Source: Francisellaceae bacterium
Lineage (GTDB): Bacteria > Pseudomonadota > Gammaproteobacteria > Berkiellales > Berkiellaceae
NCBI GenBank assembly: GCA_023266415.1
Contig: JAHFQG010000076.1
Location: forward strand, 1 to 5,918
DNA length: 5,918 nt
Direction: 5' to 3'
Part shown: positions 1 through 4,183 of the stretch, piece after piece
How the letters are laid out: each line of letters begins with the position of its first letter
How positions within the stretch are numbered: the first letter of the stretch is position 1
The notes under the pieces: model-generated
What the model was told of the DNA's origin: nothing
Seen by the model: the letters and a program-made list of their open reading frames with translations, nothing else
Databases searched by the model: none
Translations under genes and position numbers: made by a program

Positions 1-999
1 GTTATTGTCTTATACGACCAACTCATTTTCCGTCCACTGCTCACGTGGTCCGATAAATTTAAAGTGGATATCCAGCCCGACGATGATGTGCATTATCCTT
101 GGTTCTTAAACTGGCTACAACGCTCCGCGCTCATCAATCGCCTGAATGGTCTGTTGATCAACCTCAAAATGGCCATTATCAACTTCCGTTGGCCTTCTGT
201 GCCCTTACCTCACTTTCCCAAACGGTTTCAACTCGCCCTCGATTATACTGCCGGGATTGCCTGGTATTTGTTTTTATTTTCTTTGTTGTTTCTTTCTTTT
301 GTTTTTTTAAGTTATTTTGTTTACAAAAATCTATCCGGCCATGAAGTGCTCAAAGTGTTTGGCCTGGGGCTCATCACCGGGTTTAAAGTAGCTGTGCTTA
401 TTTTAGGCGCCACTCTCATTTGGGTGCCTATTGGGGTATACATTGGGTTAAATGCCCGCCTGGCACGTTTTATGCAGCCTATTGTGCAATTTTGCGCCGC
501 TTTCCCCGCCGACATGGCTTATCCTGTTTTAATGATGCTTATTTTAACGTATCATCTTAATGTGGATATCTTCAGCAGCCCTCTCATGATTTTGGGCACC
601 CAGTGGTATATCTTATTTAATGTGATTGCAGGCACCCAAACCTTACCCCAAGATTTACGTCTGGCGGCTCAAAGTTATGGGGTGACAGGCTGGTTATGGT
701 GGAAACGGCTTATTTTACCCACCATTTTTCCGTATTATGTCACAGGCGCAATGGCTGCGGCAGGCGGCTGTTGGAACGCCAGTATTTTGGCCGATGTCAT
801 CACCTGGGGTGACACCACTGTCCGTGTGGCTGGCTTAGGCGGTTATATTGCCAGTGCCACCCAATCGGGTGACTTCCCTCGTATTGCGCTGGGTATTGGG
901 GTAATGTGTATTTTAGTGATTATCATCAACCACTTGGTCTGGCAACGTCTGTATGCTCTGTCAGAAACTTACACTCAAAGGGACAATGCCTATGCCTGA
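1..999 (+). CDS. ABC transporter permease, C-terminal part (5' end outside window)
   Basis: This is the membrane-spanning subunit of an ABC importer of the nitrate/sulfonate/taurine type, acting in the inner membrane. The frame is open from base 1 and gives 332 residues. The first visible residues (VIVLYDQLIFRPLLTW) resemble the junction between the two halves of the duplicated anion-transport permeases (COG4986 type), so an N-terminal permease half probably lies upstream. A cytoplasmic linker rich in charged residues follows. Hydrophobic segments then lie at about residues 85-108, 120-148, 156-182, 196-212, 243-257 and 296-314. The EAA-type loop that docks on the ATPase is AAQSYGVTGWLWWKRLILP at about residues 222-240, with the conserved Gly and the Leu-Pro end. 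A GTG at 64 could be read as a start but has homologous-looking coding upstream, so it is not used. The stop (997-999) overlaps the next gene by 8 bp, pointing to an operon with the ATPase. The substrate cannot be told. Confidence 0.9.
   Translation, partial: VIVLYDQLIFRPLLTWSDKFKVDIQPDDDVHYPWFLNWLQRSALINRLNGLLINLKMAIINFRWPSVPLPHFPKRFQLALDYTAGIAWYLFLFSLLFLSFVFLSYFVYKNLSGHEVLKVFGLGLITGFKVAVLILGATLIWVPIGVYIGLNARLARFMQPIVQFCAAFPADMAYPVLMMLILTYHLNVDIFSSPLMILGTQWYILFNVIAGTQTLPQDLRLAAQSYGVTGWLWWKRLILPTIFPYYVTGAMAAAGGCWNASILADVITWGDTTVRVAGLGGYIASATQSGDFPRIALGIGVMCILVIIINHLVWQRLYALSETYTQRDNAYA
977..983 (+). promoter_or_regulatory. Ribosome binding site deciding the ABC ATPase start
   Basis: AAAGGGA lies 8 nt before the ATG at 992 but only 2 nt before the in-frame ATG at 986, and it is downstream of the ATG at 953. 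This favours 992 as the start. The site is inside the 3' end of the permease gene, consistent with translational coupling. Confidence 0.6.
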
Positions 1000-2317
1000 C
1001 GTTTCGGCTCCTCTTCTAAAGCTTACTCATATTACCAAATCGTTTCATAAGTCGGATGGTCACGATTTATTAGTCTTAGATGATATCCAATTAGATATGG
1101 TGGAAAATGAAATTGTGGCCTTGTTGGGTAAATCGGGCAGTGGCAAATCTACCTTATTGCGCATTATTGCCGGATTATTACCTCCCTCCAGTGGTATCGT
1201 CACCTATCGGAACCATGGCGTACAAAAACCGGCCAAAGGCATGGCCATGGTATTTCAAAATTTTGCATTAATGCCTTGGTTATCTGTTTTACAAAATGTA
1301 GAATTAGGGTTAGAGGCCATGGGCTTGCCCAAAAAAGAACGTCGTGAACGCGCACTCAAGGCCATTGATATGATAGGACTAGATGGCTTCGAATCGGCTT
1401 ACCCGAAAGAGCTGTCTGGGGGAATGTGTCAACGAGCGGGGTTTGCGCGAGCGTTGGTGGTGGAGCCAGATTTACTCATCATGGATGAGCCCTTTTCTGC
1501 CTTGGATGTATTAACCGCGGAAACCCTAAGAAATGACCTCATTGACCTATGGCTATCCCGTCGCACCCGTATGAAAGGCATTTTCTTTGTTACCCATAAC
1601 ATTGAAGAAGCGGCGCTAATGGCCGATCGCATTATTATTTTTGACCACAACCCAGGCCGCATTCGGGCGGATATTCGGGTGAGCACACCACTGCCCCGCG
1701 ACCCTCAAAGTTTTCACTTCCGAAAACTGATTGATGATATTTATACCCTCATGACCACCCGCGAAAAGGGCATGAAAATCAGGCCTCACGAGCCTTCCGA
1801 AGGATTTGTGCCACTCGACCACTTCCATCGCCTACCCAGTGTGGGCACGGCTGAGATTACCGGGTTTATTGAACAGATGCTATATTATGAAAAAGAACAC
1901 AATATTACGGGTGCCATCGACTTACCGGCTTTATCTGATGAGTTTAACATGGATTCTGACGAGCTTTTTCCGCTCATTGAAGCCTTAGAAATTTTACGAT
2001 TTGCCAAAGTGTCGAAAGGGGATATTTTGGTTACACAAGAGGGGCGTGATTTTGATTCCGCTGATATGTTGTCTCGAAAGCACATTTTCGCGCGTCAGTT
2101 GATTAACTATGTTCCTTTGGCCCAGCATATTCGTCATGCATTGGATACTCAAGAAAATCATAAAGAAAATGAAGAGCATTTTTTAAGTGAGTTAGAGGTA
2201 AAACTCAGCAAAACCGAAGCCGACCGCGTGCTGCGAGTTATTATTGATTGGGGTCGGTACGCAGAGATTTTTGCCTATGATTACGATTCGGGTATACTCA
2301 GTTTAGAGAATCCGTAA
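992..2317 (+). CDS. ABC transporter ATP-binding protein with C-terminal AAA_assoc_C-like domain
   Basis: This is the cytoplasmic ATPase that powers the importer whose permease gene it overlaps. With the start at 992 it has 441 residues. All nucleotide-binding motifs are present: Walker A GKSGSGKST (about 46-54), Q-loop Gln about 89, signature LSGGM (about 141-145), Walker B LLIMDE (about 161-166), D-loop SALD (about 169-172) and H-loop His about 202. The ATPase core, close to the SsuB/TauB/NrtD group, ends near residue 255. The protein then continues for about 180 residues, much longer than a plain 250-270 residue ATPase. The extension (IRPHEPSEGFVPLDHFHRLP onward) matches my memory of the AAA-associated C-terminal domain (PF09821), found on anion-type ABC ATPases and of unknown role. 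Met in place of the usual Gln of LSGGQ is common in this subgroup; the Cys after it is less usual. The last 20 bp overlap the end of rpoS on the other strand. Substrate unknown; binding protein not seen. Confidence 0.93.
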   Translation: MPDVSAPLLKLTHITKSFHKSDGHDLLVLDDIQLDMVENEIVALLGKSGSGKSTLLRIIAGLLPPSSGIVTYRNHGVQKPAKGMAMVFQNFALMPWLSVLQNVELGLEAMGLPKKERRERALKAIDMIGLDGFESAYPKELSGGMCQRAGFARALVVEPDLLIMDEPFSALDVLTAETLRNDLIDLWLSRRTRMKGIFFVTHNIEEAALMADRIIIFDHNPGRIRADIRVSTPLPRDPQSFHFRKLIDDIYTLMTTREKGMKIRPHEPSEGFVPLDHFHRLPSVGTAEITGFIEQMLYYEKEHNITGAIDLPALSDEFNMDSDELFPLIEALEILRFAKVSKGDILVTQEGRDFDSADMLSRKHIFARQLINYVPLAQHIRHALDTQENHKENEEHFLSELEVKLSKTEADRVLRVIIDWGRYAEIFAYDYDSGILSLENP

Positions 2318-3206
2318 CTTTTTTCATGAGTTTTAAAGCTTCTATCTGAATTTGCCGAACGCGTTCTCGGGTTAGGCCCACGGCTTCCCCGATGTTTTCT
2401 AAGGTAGTTGGCTCATAGCCAAAAAACCCATACCGGCGGCTGATGATTTCACGTTGTTTGTCGTCTAGGCAGCATAACATGGTCTGAATTCGGTTTTCTA
2501 CATCTTGTTGGACAAGCTCATACAGGGGATCATTCTTTATCTCATCTTCGATGTTTTCAATGATGCTTTTTTCGTTATCCAGACTAATGGAAAGATCTAA
2601 CGAGGTGGTTTTTTCTTGGAGTCCCAAGATGTTTTCCATATACTTTTTGGTTTTACCGGCTTTATCAGCCACATCTTGGATGGTTGGTTCTCGGTTGAGG
2701 GTATGGGACAACTCGCGCATAATTTTAAAATAGCCATTCATTTCTTTGAGCACATGGACAGGTAGACGGACGGTCCGGGTTTGGTTCATCAGGCCGCGAG
2801 TGATGCTTTGGCGGATCCACCAAGTGCCATACGTTGAAAACCGAAAGCCCCGAGCGGGGTCAAATTTTTCCACCGCCCGGATAAGGCCCAAATTGCCTTC
2901 AGCGATTAAATCGATGAGGGGTAGGCCCCGATTCAAATAGCTTTTGGCAATTTTGACCACCAAACGCAAATTACTTTCAATCATCTTATTTTTATAAGCT
3001 TGCGAACCAGCTAACACGTGCGTGGCATATTCGATTTCTTGTTCTCGTGTTAATAAAGGCGCCCGACTGATGTCCTGCAAATACAAATAAGTGGCATCTT
3101 GAGTGATGTCTTCTATGTCCACTTCAGCCGCTTCTTCAGGTTCTGGCAATAGGGCTTCTTCGGATAAATCGACTTCTAAAATGGCAGAAAAGGGTTCCTC
3201 TAACAT
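2298..3206 (-). CDS. rpoS: RNA polymerase sigma factor RpoS (sigma-38 type)
   Basis: This is a group 2 sigma factor that directs RNA polymerase to stationary-phase and stress promoters. It has 302 residues against 330 in E. coli RpoS. Region 1.2 starts near DATYLYL (37-43). The core-binding region 2.1-2.2 includes [15 protein letters not shown] (76-90) and [19 protein letters not shown] (99-117). Regions 2.3-2.4 read [25 protein letters not shown] (121-145). Region 3 follows, and the region 4.2 helix-turn-helix is [20 protein letters not shown] (268-287). [10 protein letters not shown] and Lys154 (E. coli Lys173, a -13 base and RssB contact) mark it as RpoS and not RpoD. Odd points are Thr136, where E. 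coli RpoS has Glu155 and RpoD has Thr440, Gly127 in place of Ala, a 19-residue shorter N-terminus, and an end about nine residues short of E. coli. The gene follows marR by 8 bp. The nlpD gene usually found upstream of rpoS is not there. Confidence 0.92.
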   Translation of the reverse strand: MLEEPFSAILEVDLSEEALLPEPEEAAEVDIEDITQDATYLYLQDISRAPLLTREQEIEYATHVLAGSQAYKNKMIESNLRLVVKIAKSYLNRGLPLIDLIAEGNLGLIRAVEKFDPARGFRFSTYGTWWIRQSITRGLMNQTRTVRLPVHVLKEMNGYFKIMRELSHTLNREPTIQDVADKAGKTKKYMENILGLQEKTTSLDLSISLDNEKSIIENIEDEIKNDPLYELVQQDVENRIQTMLCCLDDKQREIISRRYGFFGYEPTTLENIGEAVGLTRERVRQIQIEALKLMKKVTDSLN

Positions 3207-3212
3207 AGTTAG

Positions 3213-3217
3213 CCTTA
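3213..3217 (-). promoter_or_regulatory. Ribosome binding site of rpoS, overlapping the marR stop codon
   Basis: On the minus strand TAAGG combines the marR stop TAA (3217-3215) with an AAGG Shine-Dalgarno core (3216-3213). It lies 6 nt before the rpoS ATG (3206-3204). Ribosomes ending marR would sit directly on the rpoS initiation region, so translational coupling is likely. Confidence 0.6.
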
Positions 3218-3685
3218 CAAATCATTCACTAAACGGATAACCGACTCGAGTTCACGATTGAACTGTTGGAACTGTGTCGCACCCATGGCGTCGATCATTC
3301 TTTGTTGAGCAGATTTCCATAAAGGGATAGCGGTGATCACTGTGGCTCGTCCTTTATCGGTTAGGGCATACGCTCTGGAGCGCTTATCACGCGCTCTAAC
3401 TGTTTGAATAAGGCCCATTTTTTCTAAAGGTTTGAGGTTTCTGGTGAGGGTAGTGCGATCCATCACCAATACTTGAGCCATTTCTGTCAGTGTATGGGCA
3501 GAGACAGAGGCCATGGTAACCAACAAATTAAACTGGGTAGATCGTATGCCAACTGGATCGAACAGTCTGTCATAAAATTGAGTCACAGCTCGACTGGCCT
3601 TGCGTAAATTAAAACAGCTACAATGCGGGTTAATGTCTTTGGTATTGGTCTCAAAAGAGTTTGGTGGGGTGTCATGGTATTGCAT
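3215..3685 (-). CDS. MarR-family winged-helix transcriptional regulator
   Basis: This is a small DNA-binding regulator of 156 residues, the usual MarR length, expected to act as a cytoplasmic dimer that releases DNA on ligand binding or oxidation. The N-terminal helix carries CSCFNLRKASRAVTQFYD (22-39), a motif shared by a subgroup of MarR proteins. Its Cys22 and Cys24 could be a redox or metal-sensitive pair, though that is an inference. The DNA-recognition helix-turn-helix spans about 65-90 (TLTEMAQVLVMDRTTLTRNL, then KPLEKMGLI). The wing is about 93-110 with the basic stretch RARDKRSRAYALTDKGR. C-terminal helices (about 115-156) complete the dimer interface. The ATG at 3685 is supported by GGGAGGA 8 nt upstream. 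It is the first gene of a likely marR-rpoS operon and is divergent from acnA, so it may control its own operon, acnA, or both. The ligand is unknown. Confidence 0.9.
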   Translation of the reverse strand: MQYHDTPPNSFETNTKDINPHCSCFNLRKASRAVTQFYDRLFDPVGIRSTQFNLLVTMASVSAHTLTEMAQVLVMDRTTLTRNLKPLEKMGLIQTVRARDKRSRAYALTDKGRATVITAIPLWKSAQQRMIDAMGATQFQQFNRELESVIRLVNDL

Positions 3686-3693
3686 CGTGAAGG

Positions 3694-3700
3694 TCCTCCC
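3694..3700 (-). promoter_or_regulatory. Strong ribosome binding site of marR
   Basis: GGGAGGA on the minus strand, preceded by AAA, lies 8 nt before the marR ATG. This is a near-ideal Shine-Dalgarno match and spacing, and it fixes the marR start. Confidence 0.8.
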
Positions 3701-3709
3701 TTTAAAAAA

Positions 3710-3739
3710 AGTGTAGGATCACTTACCTTAAATTAGCAA
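3710..3739 (-). promoter_or_regulatory. Candidate promoter for marR-rpoS
   Basis: On the minus strand, TTGCTA (3739-3734) and TACACT (3715-3710) are separated by 18 bp. The -10 box is preceded by C, so CTACACT fits the extended RpoS pattern CTAYRCT. Transcription would start near 3703 and give a leader of about 18 nt, just enough to include the GGGAGGA site. The repeated TTAG/CTAA tetramers at 3733-3758 overlap and adjoin the -35 box and could hold a regulator site. Motif-only evidence. Confidence 0.4.
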
Positions 3740-3785
3740 TGAAAACTAACTTACTTAGAAGAATTTCATCGCTGCAGTGCAGCAA
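3723..3785 (-). CDS. Possible 20-residue leader peptide ORF (TTG start)
   Basis: On the minus strand a TTG codon at 3785-3783 opens a 20-codon frame that starts MLHCSDEILL and ends in TAA at 3725-3723, 38 bp before marR. The only reason to list it is the exact 8-nt Shine-Dalgarno sequence AGGAGGTG (3799-3792), 6 nt before the TTG. An in-frame GTG at 3794 is too close to that site. I do not recognise the peptide. If the marR promoter proposed at 3710-3739 is the real one, this ORF would be on a separate, longer transcript. It may equally be a chance frame. Confidence 0.2.
   Translation of the reverse strand: MLHCSDEILLSKLVFIANLR
3771..3783. repeat. 13-bp perfect palindrome, possible operator
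   Basis: GCTGCA-G-TGCAGC is a perfect inverted repeat with 6-bp arms around one base. It lies about 32 bp upstream of the proposed marR -35 box. A dimeric regulator such as the neighbouring MarR protein could bind it. No second copy was found near the acnA promoter. As a transcript it would form only a five-pair stem with a 3-nt loop. Confidence 0.35.
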
Positions 3786-3791
3786 TATATA

Positions 3792-3799
3792 CACCTCCT
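3792..3799 (-). promoter_or_regulatory. Perfect Shine-Dalgarno sequence without an established gene
   Basis: AGGAGGTG on the minus strand, within GGGGAGGAGGTG, pairs fully with the 16S rRNA 3' end. The only fitting start is the TTG at 3785 (6 nt away), which opens a 20-codon frame. It could also be chance purine-rich DNA. Confidence 0.3.
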
Positions 3800-3817
3800 C
3801 CCCGGACAGGGTTCCTA

Positions 3818-3826
3818 ATCCCCCTA
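3818..3826. repeat. Left target-site duplication of the MITE-like element
   Basis: ATCCCCCTA occurs here, directly outside the left terminal repeat, and again at 4089-4097, directly outside the right one. Nine bases is the duplication length typical of the IS903 group of the IS5 family. Confidence 0.8.
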
Positions 3827-3843
3827 GGCCTTGTTGCATGAAT
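3827..3843 (+). repeat. Left terminal inverted repeat of the MITE-like element
   Basis: GGCCTTGTTGCATGAAT is the exact reverse complement of 4072-4088. The match stops after 17 bp, because base 3844 (G) does not pair with base 4071 (G). Confidence 0.85.
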
Positions 3844-3856
3844 GGCCATGTTTCCA

Positions 3857-3930
3857 CGTCATCCCGAACATTGTGAGGGATCTCCTAAGAGTGGCATAGA
3901 GGGAGATCCCTCGCTACGCTCGGGATGACG
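3857..3930. repeat. Imperfect 29-bp palindrome inside the MITE (CGTCATCCCG type)
   Basis: The left arm 3857-3885 begins CGTCATCCCG and ends GAGGGATCTCC. It matches the reverse complement of 3902-3930 at 25 of 29 positions, with a 16-nt loop between the arms. The four differences are clustered in the middle of the arm (3868-3874). Palindromes with CGTCATCCCG/CGGGATGACG ends are a familiar type of dispersed repeat in several bacterial genomes, so this may be a repeat nested in the element. Confidence 0.75.
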
Positions 3931-4005
3931 GGCTACGCTCGGGATGACGGGCTACGCTCGGGATGACGGGCTACGCTCGGGATGACGGGCTACGCTCGGG
4001 ATGAC
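3913..4005. repeat. Five tandem copies of a 19-bp unit
   Basis: The unit GCTACGCTCGGGATGACGG starts at 3913, 3932, 3951, 3970 and 3989; the last copy lacks the final GG. All copies are identical in their 17-bp core. The first copy is also the distal half of the right arm of the palindrome at 3857-3930, so the array looks like an expansion of part of that arm. The period is not a multiple of three and no ORF runs through it. Identical copies suggest recent slippage, and copy number may vary between strains. Confidence 0.9.
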
Positions 4006-4030
4006 TTAACAAAATATATACTACGGGCAA

Positions 4031-4063
4031 CTGGATGCCAGTTTTCACTGGCATGACATCCAG
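4031..4063. repeat. Bulged hairpin near the right end of the MITE
   Basis: An inner stem GCCAGT (4037-4042) pairs with ACTGGC (4047-4052) across a TTTC loop. An outer stem CTGGAT (4031-4036) pairs with ATCCAG (4058-4063), with a 5-nt bulge ATGAC at 4053-4057. There is no T-run after it, so it is not a standard terminator. Confidence 0.6.
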
Positions 4064-4071
4064 AATGCCTG

Positions 4072-4088
4072 ATTCATGCAACAAGGCC
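4072..4088 (-). repeat. Right terminal inverted repeat of the MITE-like element
   Basis: ATTCATGCAACAAGGCC is the exact reverse complement of 3827-3843. It contains an ATG (4076) that happens to be in frame with acnA. Confidence 0.85.
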
Positions 4089-4097
4089 ATCCCCCTA
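4089..4097. repeat. Right target-site duplication of the MITE-like element
   Basis: ATCCCCCTA repeats the 9 bases at 3818-3826. The next base, G, also matches the first base of the left terminal repeat, so the visible direct repeat is 10 bp. Nine fits the symmetric ends. Confidence 0.8.
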
Positions 4098-4115
4098 GAA
4101 CATTTCCTGCGACAT

Positions 4116-4144
4116 TTGAAGGATTTTCAGAAAAAAGGTATGCT
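4116..4144 (+). promoter_or_regulatory. Candidate promoter for acnA
   Basis: TTGAAG (4116-4121) and TATGCT (4139-4144) are separated by 17 bp, a good sigma-70-class layout. TATGCT followed by AAA also fits the RpoS -10 pattern TAYRCT, though the base before it is G, not C. Transcription would start near 4151 and leave a leader of about 33 nt before the ATG at 4184. E. coli acnA is known to be RpoS-dependent, which makes the same wiring here plausible but unproven. Confidence 0.4.
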
Positions 4145-4183
4145 AAACGGGTAGTAGACGACATCCACACTCTGGAAAAAAAC

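Larger units (their letters stand above)
3827..4088. mobile_element. 262-bp MITE-like non-autonomous element, IS5 family (IS903 group)-like ends
   Basis: The element is bounded by perfect 17-bp terminal inverted repeats, GGCCTTGTTGCATGAAT (3827-3843) and its reverse complement (4072-4088), flanked by a 9-bp direct duplication. The ends agree at 14 of 17 positions with the IS903 end as I remember it (GGCTTTGTTGAATAAAT), and IS903 also makes 9-bp duplications. There is no transposase or any substantial ORF inside, so movement would need a transposase supplied in trans. The interior holds a long imperfect palindrome, five 19-bp tandem copies and a second hairpin. Intact ends and an exact duplication suggest a fairly recent insertion. 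It sits in the marR-acnA spacer and ends about 27 bp before the proposed acnA -35 box, leaving that promoter whole. The IS-group assignment is from memory of end sequences. Confidence 0.8.
3686..4183. other. 498-bp divergent intergenic region between marR and acnA
   Basis: No established gene lies here. From left to right it contains the marR ribosome binding site and promoter candidate, TTAG/CTAA-rich DNA (3733-3758), a 13-bp palindrome, a possible leader ORF with its Shine-Dalgarno sequence, the 262-bp MITE-like insertion with its 9-bp duplication, and the acnA promoter candidate. Taking out the insertion and one copy of the duplication leaves an ancestral spacer of about 227 bp. No rho-independent terminator was seen. 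Confidence 0.8.

Noticed and set aside
64..66. GTG start for the permease
   Set aside because: The frame stays open to base 1 and encodes family-like residues (YDQLIFRPLLTW), so the gene begins outside the window.
264..326. T-rich stretch in the permease gene
   Set aside because: It encodes a Phe/Leu-rich membrane helix in an unbroken frame, which explains the composition.
953..991. Earlier ATG starts (953 and 986) for the ABC ATPase
   Set aside because: The only good Shine-Dalgarno sequence (977-983) lies after 953 and too close to 986. The residues gained (LCQKLTLKGT) do not look like part of the family.
2357..2366. GAACGCGTTC 10-bp palindrome near the rpoS 3' end
   Set aside because: It encodes conserved RERVRQ residues of region 4.2 and has no T-run, so it is neither a terminator nor a clear operator.
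3913..4005. Short regular repeats resembling a CRISPR array
   Set aside because: The units are contiguous with only a constant GG between 17-bp cores. There are no unique spacers and no cas genes.
4017..4022. TATACT within the MITE as an outward promoter toward acnA
   Set aside because: It fits a -10 box, but no -35 match lies 16-18 bp upstream (GC-rich tandem repeats there). A better candidate lies closer to acnA.
4076..4183. In-frame ATG within the right MITE end that would add 36 residues to AcnA
   Set aside because: It has no Shine-Dalgarno sequence, the added residues do not resemble any AcnA N-terminus I know, and the proposed acnA promoter lies inside this stretch.
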